DNA of 64,000 nt, from NCBI GenBank assembly GCA_004352715.1, contig SCFE01000020.1, positions 367,510-431,509 on the forward strand, written 5' to 3'. The notes beneath the pieces are model-generated. The model was given only the letters and a program-made list of their open reading frames with translations, had not been told where the DNA came from and searched no databases. Position numbers and translations under genes: made by a program. Every line of letters starts with the position of its first letter. The first letter of the stretch is position 1. The stretch comes from Hofstenia miamia (Eukaryota; Xenacoelomorpha; Acoela). Positions 55,640 through 64,000 of the stretch are shown here, in pieces.

Positions 55640-57840
55640 TATAAATTAGTATGTGATGTCAAACACAATTCCTTCTTCACCGAAGTATGCATTTCTTTCC
55701 TTATCAATTGTTTGATTTTATCCATTTTGCATTCTCATTAGCATTTCGCCCCATATAATCCTCTATAATTATATATATATATATATATATATTGTCCTTC
55801 AAATCAAAATATCAACACTAAGCATTTAAGAGGTAGACAACCTATAAGCAGAGGGGGAGGGCGGCGGTAAGAAAGAAATAGCGGTAGACAACCTTTTTCA
55901 AATGTCAAAAATATGTGTTTATTTTGATTGCACTATACATTGTGATAATGATTTCAACCTATGTTCAACACATATGAATGTTTAATAGTGCCGTTCCTTT
56001 GTACACAAATATTGCTTAAAATGACTGCGAAATCACTCGTATTCATAAGCATTGACATATAATCAATATTTCCTATTCGGTGCAATATATTATATGCATT
56101 TTGAAAAGCTCGATTATTTGCGAATATTGTATTTAATTAAATGTGCGAATTTTCCCAAGTAGATGAACACAGCTAAAAATTCATATTTATAATTAAACGC
56201 ACTAAGGGGGCCGATTTGGACACCCAAGTTGCTTTGTCCATAACTTTTATTGAAATTTTTAAATGGCTTTCTTTACTTTTCCTTAAACTATCTGGGAACA
56301 GAATAAAGTTAAAACAAAATAATTTTTTGAACGATGCCTGTGTCAGTAGGGTCCCAAAAATCATTTTAGAAAAAAATCCACTATTTTTTGTGCAACATGC
56401 ACTTAAAGTTTTGATAGCCATCGATATATTTATACAATTAAATTGATTGATTCATCATTTTTAAAGATCAGAGTTGTCAAAAATAGGTTAGGGTGAAAAA
56501 AATTACGGTGACACGACTCCTATATACTTAAGAACTACGATCGATAAAATCGTGGCAACAAAATAGTTTATCTTATAGAAGAACAAGCTTAGACGGTCTG
56601 TGGTCAAAATCAGTCTTATATCTTCATTGATGGAGGGCAAAATTCATTTGGGGCAATATTTTGAATACAGTAAGAAAATAATGACTAATAAGATTAAATA
56701 CAATATAGAAAGTGACCTAAGTTATTAGAGGCATTGATGCTGAACCACGGACTGAAAAATATCCCCTTGGCGTGGGGCAAGGGGGTTATACACTTTGAAA
56801 TTTATATTTATTGACTTGATTGAAATTTGACCTTCAAAGTGAGCTTAATGCATATCATTATATTAAGTATTTGATTTTTGAAAAATAAATAAATATCATT
56901 TATTGTTTTTGTCCTATTTCTAATTTATTCGTTTATTTCTTGAAATGAAAGTTTATTCAAAATTTTGAGAAATTCCTGCCCAAATTGTGTAAAATTGGTT
57001 GAATTAAGTATATTTTTTTCTGTTAGAGTGAGAATTTTAAAATAATTAGAAATAATATGAGTTAAAAAATGTTTCCTTTTTTATGCTCAAATAAGTTCTT
57101 TTTCACCTTTAACTTTCTAAAAAAGGATGACGTCACAAATTCATTTGCATAGAAAATCGAAACTACTGAACATATTTTTTTGAAAATTGGCAAAATGTAC
57201 TTCAAATATGTATCTTTCACTGGGTAAAAATCATTACTTTATCTTTGAAATAGTTTTAAGATAAAAGAGGGGGGGGGCGATTAGGCCCCTCAGCGTATAA
57301 TTGATATTATATACCACTGTGCGTTTAGAGATAATTATCACGCAAGTTAATTCGGTCTGAAAGACTCGCCAAGTAATTCTAAATTTACCAAATTTCTTCA
57401 CTTTATGTAGTTTTTAGATAAAGAATCAGTTTGTTAATAAATCCAACTTGCTTAACATGTATATTGAAATAATATTTATAACACTGTGTGCGCAAAAATT
57501 ATTTTCGAGATCGAAACTGTTTCCTTCCACCTCAAATTTTTGCGCTGAATCTAAATGTCGAATTTCGGTATTAATTTGTATATTTTTTCCAGTATTGATT
57601 TACGAAGACATTCACTGTTTGCTTACAGACTTATCGAATGTCATAATTGCGTAGTTTATCCCCCTTCAATGTGCGAGATTTGTGTTGTAAAAATTTGGAA
57701 ATTAAACTTTTAAATAGTTTTTTGTTTTTGATTATCTAAGTATGTATAGTTAAAATATGGTGCATTTAGTAACCTTTAAAATTTTTTACATTGGACAGGG
57801 GCTTATTGTGCGGATTTCTGCAGTCGATTAAAAAACTTAT
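55640..57840. other. Intergenic, 2.2 kb; possible weak TIR element
   Basis: Contains a (TA)n tract at 55770-55791, purine-rich GAGGGGGAGGGCGGCGG at 55850, and possible inverted ends near 56196 and 57295 (see findings). No protein motif recognised. Confidence 0.35.
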
Positions 57841-57847
57841 TATTCTG

Positions 57848-58226
57848 ATGCTTACGAGAACGACTGCTGCCATTTCTCTGCAAACGAAGCATTCTGATAA
57901 TCAATATGTACTTATTTTGGCCTGATAAAGCATCATCCCACTCATGATATTTAGTTTATTACAAGAACAAAAGATACAATTCGTTCCAAAAAAGAAGAAC
58001 CCAACCGATCTCCCCAATATCGATCTATTGAAGATCTTTTTGGCATCCTTGCACAACTGGTATATGAAAATGGATGGGTTGCCACAGATGTGAATCTCCT
58101 CAGACGGAACATAAAACGTTGTATAAGAAAACTGAATTGTGAATCTGTACAGCGATTATTTTCATCAACAAGAAAGAAATTAAGAGACTGTTATACAAGT
58201 GGACCCTATGCTTGTATTCATTGATT
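57848..58226 (+). pseudogene. Tc1/mariner-superfamily transposase C-terminal part
   Basis: Plus-strand reading with one or two shifts: CLRERLLPFLCKRS, YLFWPDKASSHS (second catalytic Asp in FWPD.ASSH), then VQFVPKKKNPTDLPQ, YRSIEDLFGILAQLVYENGW (third acidic Glu in IED) and DVNLLRRNIKRCIRKLNCES, ending YTSGPYACIH-stop. Spacing between acidic residues is about 36-37, a D/E type. The N-terminal half is not present. Confidence 0.75.
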
Positions 58227-58300
58227 TTTATTGAAAGAGTGAATCCCTATATTCACAAATATACATTAATAATTAACTTTTTATTTTTTCCCTTACTTAA

Positions 58301-58606
58301 GGGAAGTGATCCAAATTCAATACGTTAACAAATGAAAATGCAACCGCAAACAACAATTCTATCTTCAAATGTCTGCATACGCTTAATAAATTTATTTGCA
58401 TAGATATATTTGAAGAAATGTGCAGAACCTAAATGTGTCAAAGTTATTTGTAAATAAAATTTGCGGAAAAACACGCCTTTAACGTAAACTTCATCTTTAG
58501 CGAATATATTTTGAGTTTAAGTTAACGATTTGGTTTACGGTCATGTTAACGTAAAACACCATTTGTTAACTGTGTTGTTAACGTATTGAATTTGGATCAC
58601 TTCCCT
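58301..58606. mobile_element. About 305 bp MITE with 30 bp perfect TIRs
   Basis: GGGAAGTGATCCAAATTCAA plus TACGTTAACA at the left; the exact complement at the right end (58576-58605). The inside is AT-rich with further GTTAAC words. Flanks are TTAA/TAAA-like, so the target duplication is uncertain. Confidence 0.85.
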
Positions 58607-58739
58607 AAAGCACTTGTAAATTTTGTAGAATTTTTTGTAATAAGTTCATTTTCTGATAACTTCTGATTGAGTAAAATAATGTTTAATTACTAAGGGTGGT
58701 AACGCTAAATTTATTTCTAGTAGTTAACTTTTAATATAT

Positions 58740-58920
58740 TCAAAACATTTATCAAAAAATTTGGAATATCCGTTTTTTCTTTGAAATAGTTTAGATAACC
58801 ACTTACACAAACACACAAGCATATTACCAGTATTTGGTTCAAGGTATAAACACGTCTTTTTATCAATATAACCACCAGATCTAAATAATCGTTCAAACGG
58901 AACTGAATCTGATTAATAAA
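58740..58920 (-). pseudogene. hAT transposase C-terminal dimerisation-domain fragment
   Basis: One clean minus-strand frame: SDSVPFERLFRSGGYIDKKT, CLYLEPNTGNMLVCLCKW, LSKLF. It matches the hAT signature S.S.P.ER.FS..G.i...kr..L.p.....l..l. A stop precedes the fragment and nothing further N-terminal is recognisable upstream. Confidence 0.75.
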
Positions 58921-58929
58921 TTTACATAA

Positions 58930-60031
58930 AATATATTTGTTAAAATAGATTAACGATTAATCGATTAATTAATCTTTAAATTCCGCAGCTCTGTGTAGTA
59001 TTTACATATTTCAAATTATAACAGAATAAATCAGTGATGCTGTTAGCGGGCCGGATCGGGCACGAATGGAAATCCTATTCGGCCCGTATACAACAGTGGT
59101 TGGAAATGTTTTTAATAAATAATACCATGATGCTATTCAATTCAAAACTCTATATCAAATATCATGTTTATATGTTTAATCCTTATTCTTGCAAGGTCAA
59201 AAGCATCACTGGTAATTTGGTCCCGAGGTTTCACTGGAAAACAAACTGGCCCTCTAACAGACTTCACCTTGCCATCGCTGGAATAAATTGTAGAAATACA
59301 TGGAGTAACAATATTTTTTGCGAATTGAAACATTACTCTCAGATAAAAAATATTTTACAAAGACAAATATGTAATATTATAACATAATTTTATTGTCCAT
59401 ATATGATACTTTGACAATGCTTATACAACATTTTTATCTGCCTTACAAGCCTTCTTTTTTTAGATTTCGGATAGTCACGNAATATATTTGTTAAAATAGA
59501 TTAACGATTAATCGATTAATTAATCTTTAAATTCCGCAGCTCTGTGTAGTATTTACATATTTCAAATTATAACAGAATAAATCAGTGATGCTGTTAGCGG
59601 GCCGGATCGGGCACGAATGGAAATCCTATTCGGCCCGTATACATCAGTGGTTGGAAAGTTTTTTAATAAATAATACCATGATACTATTCAATTCAAAACT
59701 GTATATCAGATATAATGTTTATATGTTTAATCCTTATTCTTGCAAGGTCAAAAGTATCACTGGTAATTTGGTCCCGAGGTTTCACTGGAAAACAAACTGG
59801 CCCTCTAACAGACTTCACCTTGCCATCGCTGGAATAAATTGTAGAAATACATGGAGTAACAATATTTTTTGCGAATTGAAACATTACTCTCAGATAAAAA
59901 ATATTTTACAAAGACAAATATGTAATATTATAACATAATTTTATTGTCCATATATGATACTTTGACAATGCTTATACAACATTTTTATCTGCCTTACAAG
60001 CCTTCTTTTTTTTAGATTTCGGATAGTCACG
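58930..60031. repeat. 0.55 kb direct duplication joined by one N, copies with SNPs
   Basis: 58930-59479 and 59481-60031 are near-identical but differ at several bases (for example around 59093-59165 versus 59644-59716) and by one T. Join is a single n at 59480. A 117-codon frame occurs in both but has no recognisable motif and starts with a GC-rich palindrome (CGGGCCGGATCGGGC). Confidence 0.88.
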
Positions 60032-61050
60032 CAATGATACGTTTATGATTATTCAGAAAGTCATCACTGCTACTATCGTAGGTATTTTTTATTAGAATGA
60101 GTCTGATTGTTCCCTCAAATTCAAGTTCCAGTAGAAATTCGCTTTATAAACTGATGGCAGGTTTCTTCCACAAGCATTCGCACCAGTTCAACCTTTGCAA
60201 GCATAGGGGATGTTTTTGATTGAACAGAAACAGAGAAACTTAGCATGCCTTATTGCATTACTGATAGAATTTTTCTTCAATTTCTTCTGAAGTACCACAC
60301 TGGGTGTTAAGGTAGATGTTTCTGTGTTATATCTATTCAGCCCACTGAAATGTAATGTTAAAACAGTAGAGTTCTCAGAGACTGCAATTTATATTCAATA
60401 TAATCAGTGGTGCCGATTATAGTGATTCTGGTCGTGCCCCTGCATAACCAATAATTAAGTTGGTGATGCTTTGCACCATCACTACTTGCATTAAATTTTC
60501 AAATAATTATCTCCCATTATAAAATGAATAAGCAGAGAGATACTTATGTCATATTGAGCAAAATTGTTTTAGTTAAAGCATTGCCAGTCAATACATAAGT
60601 TTGGTGGTTTATTAATTCATTTTTATAATGAACTTGTTGGATGTGATAACTCAGATATATGATTGTACATGGGTTTAAAATGGGATGTATTTGAGTTCAC
60701 TGACATCTCTAGAATTTAATGATGGATTGTCTGAAAAAGAACCATAAGGCTCAAGGCTCCTAGTTTGCATGGTTCTCATAATTTTCACCCTAATTTTTCA
60801 ATCTTATCAGAGCTTGGCTAATTATATTAACACTCAATAGCCCACCAAAACGAGGCCCCTGCAATTACTCGAAATTTCTAGTCTGTGTGATTCTAGTGAA
60901 GTACCTGACCCAACTCGAGTTTTGATATTGAAAATTGCAGTGTAAGTTTGGTTAATCTTAAAAAGAATAATATAATTTTCTAACTGAAAAACCTTTCTAC
61001 AAAAATTTGTTTAATAATAATTAGGGTTGAGCCATATTGTTTATCTAATG
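60032..61050. other. Intergenic, nothing recognised
   Basis: No coding motif or clear repeat ends. Confidence 0.4.
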
Positions 61051-62137
61051 CAGCGAGGGAACTGGGGCGGGTCGACTTATGGGGCAGCTTGGAACGGATC
61101 AGCTCGGGCGGAAATGTGACAAGATTTTTCTAAAGTGGGTACCCATGGGGCAAAAACACCTTTTAGTTAAGTTTTCAAGTGACTTTTTTCTTATATTTCA
61201 AGTACTAATTAAAGCATTAGTCCCAAGCCCGGACCGACTTTAGGCCCAACCCAATTCTTTTTGACAGGAGTTCGAATTACAAATTCCCAGTAAATTCAAA
61301 TTGGTTGAGAATTAGTAGTAATCTGCCAACTGTACTTCTGCCCTTCAATATAAATGATGTATGGACAAATTAAGTATAGGAACAAAAGAATATTTGCTCA
61401 AAATTTTATATTCCATTTAGCAGAATTAATTCACACCATAAATTATTTTACAGATGAGGCTAACATTCTGTGAAAAAATTTCTAATTTAGAATCTTTACC
61501 CGACTGATATAGCATTTTTCCAAAACGTTTTATATACCATAGTAACTTACATATTTCTAAAGAAAACTATGCTAAATTTTATTGGAAAGTGTTCAGTATT
61601 CTTCAAATTCATGAAAATATGTATTATTATCTTTGCGAACGTTTCTTTTCAAGTTCTTCTATTTAATGATTATGTTGAATTTGCTGAAAGCCTGTTTGAA
61701 TAAATTATTCTTATTTATAAATGATCTATACGTAAACCGTTAAATATTTAATCCAAAGAATAGTGATCGACTTTCAATGACTAATAAATATTTACATGAG
61801 TGTTATTTTTCGTTTGATATGCATGAAATTTTATTCTCTGAAATGCTGTTGCTATCAATAATATTATTAATGTGCGTTAGATGACACTTTAAAAAATGAT
61901 TCTGTATCTTCTAGGAAGTAAAGATTCAAAAGATTTGAGTGGTGGGGTGGCGTAGTGCAATGAAAGTTGTCATAGAACAAATATGGAGCAATAAAAAAAC
62001 TTAAGTAATTTTGGAGCAGAATTTTTAGTAGGGTAATTTGTGGTGGTAGAATATAAAAAGTGGGGCTGATATCAACACGCGGAAATGGGACAGAGCACAA
62101 ATTCTGTGGGGCTAGGCAGGGCCCACTTCCATCTCTG
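61051..62137. mobile_element. 1.09 kb non-autonomous hAT-like element
   Basis: Left end CAGCGAGGGAACTGGG, right inverted CAGAGATGGAAGTGGG. Flanking 8-mers ATCTAATG and ATCGAGTG match at 6 of 8 positions, consistent with an old 8 bp target duplication. G-rich ends, no transposase seen inside. Confidence 0.55.
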
Positions 62138-62507
62138 ATCGAGTGACTGTTACTAAGATCAAGATCTTAGAATTGATTGGTATTACGTTGATAGCCACTC
62201 CATCAGAATTGGTGGACAAAGTTCACATCTTATTAACGTGATATTTAAAATACTAACATCATCATTGATTACTTAATGCTAAATCTATATACCAATACTT
62301 ATCAATTATACGTTTTTAACCATTTACAAATGTAATTGCTAGAACATAATTTTTCGTACTTGGAGAACAGATGATTAATTAATGGTGTCTTTAAAATTAT
62401 GATATTGATAGACCTATATGCGTAGACAACTCGAAATTCGAAATCTGACTCGACTCAAGACCCAACTCGACTTGAATTATAAAAGATTAGCATGCCTCGA
62501 CTCAAAG

Positions 62508-62774
62508 CTAAGATATTCCAAATCGCAGTGCTCTAGCCAAAACATCGCCTCCAGCTTCAAAACAAGGCGGAAGCAAACCAGCAGTAGCATTACGATCAAT
62601 ATCAATTCCCGATGAATTCAAACAAACAAAAGTTTCAGGAGAAGTGGTATACTGTCTATTCATGGTTTGAATAGGATTGTGATCTGCAGTCATGCTGAAT
62701 TTATAAGTTGATAAAACACTTTCAAGCTGTGGATTCGAAATGTTAACAAATGTACGAATTAGTTTTCTAGACAT
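62508..62774 (-). CDS. Possible small or first-exon coding region, unrecognised
   Basis: From the Met at 62774 (CCATGTC context) the frame runs 88 codons: MSRKLIRTFVNISNPQLES, then YKFSMTADHNPIQTMNRQ, CLNSSGIDIDRNATAG and LLPPCFEAGGDVLARAL. The third codon positions are T/A-rich as in the real genes here and the composition is balanced. I recognise no family. It could be the first exon of a minus-strand gene continuing left, or chance. Confidence 0.25.
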   Translation of the reverse strand: MSRKLIRTFVNISNPQLESVLSTYKFSMTADHNPIQTMNRQYTTSPETFVCLNSSGIDIDRNATAGLLPPCFEAGGDVLARALRFGIS

Positions 62775-62950
62775 GGTAATTCGGCTGCTCACGTACAGCT
62801 ATATACAAGTTTCACGAATACTCATTTCTCATGTTAATTGTATATTCAGGATCAAATTAATAAAAATCTAATTCAACATCATCACATTCTTTTTTAAAAT
62901 TATGCTGCTTTTTGTGTTTATCATATTACAATATTGTTCAGAAGAACTTG

Positions 62951-62955
<5 letters not shown>

Positions 62956-62990
<35 letters not shown>

Positions 62991-63015
62991 AATATATATA
63001 TATAATATATATATA
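62956..63015. repeat. (TA)n microsatellite
   Basis: Interrupted TA repeats (TATATATGTATATAAATATA...). Confidence 0.9.
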
Positions 63016-63535
63016 TAAAATAAATTTTTCTGTGCTTTGAGTGAGTTACAGGTGATATTAACAGATTTCTCACTAAAATTTGGCTACCCATGGAAAATGA
63101 GAAACCCAGTCCACGTCGTGTGCAAGTTCTCAAAGAAATTATCATTCCCGTTGATAAACACATACTAATTACGAAAAACCTTCGTAATTACTTAGAGAAA
63201 TTTAACTAAATTTCTTTGGAAATCCAAAAATTAGCAAAAAGAAAATGTACTATATTCTTTATGAATTTTTAGAAAATTCATATGAAAGTAATGGATGTAA
63301 ACGATTCTTTTTATGTTTATGCAGTAACTGCAAAAAATCATTTAATTTTTGTAAATATTAATAATGCATTTTATATTTATGTTATTCTATATTATTGTAT
63401 ACTTATCTACAGTTTAAAAAAGCCTAGTAGTAGTAGTAAAAATGTAGTTAAGTTGTCGACGTTGTGTTAATGCTAAAACTACTTAATCACTTAGAAAAAA
63501 TAAAAAACTATTTTGAGAGTAATTTTTGATCTTAC

Positions 63536-63576
<41 letters not shown>

Positions 63577-63838
63577 AAACTTCAACCTATCATGTAGTAC
63601 AGTCCATTAAAGTTTAAGAGTTAAATTACTAATGTAAATTTATATTTATAATTTTATGGAATGCCTTTATAACTACAATAGATTTCGCAGGCAACCTTAG
63701 GAACTAATTCTTAGAGAACAGCTGTGTTTAAAATTGATCGTTTATTAAGACATAATAAAAGTTTTTCTGAATAACATATAACCTCTTTTTTCATAATTTA
63801 AATGTTTATGAGCCTAAGTGATTGATTTAGTTGCGAAA
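63016..63838. other. Upstream of SDR; one weak exon candidate and a (TA)n tract
   Basis: A possible terminal exon at 63060-63208 (plus) and a (TA)n tract at 63538-63574. No clear core promoter for the SDR was found. Confidence 0.35.
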
Positions 63839-64000
63839 ATGTTTGCTGGGAAATCATTTGCAGTTACTGGTGCTACAAGTGGTATTGGAAGAGAGATTTC
63901 AATTCGATTAGCAAATGAAGGTGCTATAGTGTATATCTGCGGCAGACGTAAGGAAAGGCTAGATGCACTAATTTCAGAGTATCCATCAATGAATGCAACA
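63839..64000 (+). CDS. Short-chain dehydrogenase/reductase, N-terminus (runs off the window)
   Basis: 54 codons from an AAAATG start: MFAGKSFAVTGATSGIGREI, then SIRLANEGAIVYICGRRKER, with LDALISEYPSMNAT at the edge. It has the classical SDR beta1-loop-alpha1 with the dinucleotide-binding TGxxxGIG motif (TGATSGIG, residues 10-17) and the beta2 end CGRRKERL. Arg in place of Asp at the end of beta2 favours NADP(H). The catalytic YxxxK lies beyond the window, so the substrate cannot be called; carbonyl/xylulose-reductase-like and 3-oxoacyl-reductase-like enzymes all start this way. Whether it is a complete first exon is unknown. Confidence 0.88.
   Translation, partial: MFAGKSFAVTGATSGIGREISIRLANEGAIVYICGRRKERLDALISEYPSMNAT

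Noticed and set aside
59034-59938. Two 117-codon plus-strand ORFs taken as tandem genes
   Set aside because: They lie in the block duplicated across a single N, overlap equal-sized minus-strand frames and show no protein motif.
1-64000. tRNA, rRNA, CRISPR or bacterial-type operons
   Set aside because: I looked for cloverleaf-like B-box/A-box words, regular spaced direct repeats and tightly packed gene runs and saw none that held up by eye; a tRNAscan/Infernal run would be needed to exclude small RNA genes.

Overview
The window looks like gene-poor, strongly AT-rich nuclear DNA of an invertebrate animal. The evidence is a spliced class A G-protein-coupled receptor with a 4.4 kb intron, many degraded eukaryotic transposons of almost every class, long (TA)n and (AAT)n microsatellites, and scaffold gaps. 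I see no bacterial operons, CRISPR arrays or convincing tRNA/rRNA genes. The exact phylum cannot be fixed from what is here.

Host genes. (1) A family of secreted, cysteine-rich, single-exon proteins of about 590 residues, all on the minus strand. There are two intact copies (16.6-18.4 kb and 26.4-28.2 kb), a C-terminal scrap (15.6 kb) and an N-terminal pseudogene (38.7-39.3 kb). The intact copies share a signal peptide, 16 aligned cysteines, many N-glycosylation sequons and a C-terminal pair of Asp-rich loops of the FG-GAP/VCBS kind. The three copies with a 5' end also share a short block about 70 bp upstream of the start. (2) A two-exon peptide-type GPCR (44.2-49.4 kb). (3) The first 54 codons of a short-chain dehydrogenase/reductase that runs off the right edge (63.84-64.0 kb).

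Region by region. 0-9.8 kb: two related Ty3/gypsy-type LTR retrotransposons head to tail on the minus strand. Element A has gag, protease, RT and RNase H, all with breaks. Element B lacks RT to integrase but keeps both LTRs, PBS and PPT. 10.9-13 kb: a decayed third gypsy copy in the opposite orientation, then a Tc1/mariner-like remnant. 14.3-15.3 kb: a 1 kb gap. 15.6-18.5 kb: secreted-protein family. 20.4-23.8 kb: two transposase remnants, one a mariner split by a 1.4 kb terminal-inverted-repeat element. 26.4-28.5 kb: second intact family member. 28.8-34.7 kb: Penelope-like, Tc1/mariner-like and non-LTR (LINE) remnants. 36-42.3 kb: an apparent 0.5 kb duplication across a single N, TIR elements, the third family member, and a Tc1 element nested inside another TIR element. 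44.1-49.4 kb: the GPCR, whose intron holds a hAT-like non-autonomous element and a near-complete Penelope-like element (RT, GIY-YIG domain and a candidate hammerhead-ribozyme core). 51.5-62.1 kb: mariner with 285 bp inverted arms, hAT remnants, MITEs and another single-N duplication. 63.8-64.0 kb: SDR.

The transposons are mostly dead and nested, and many end in (TA)n tracts. The host genes show no functional linkage to one another beyond the local duplication of the secreted family. Several apparent tandem duplications are joined by exactly one N and are more likely unmerged allelic contigs than biology.
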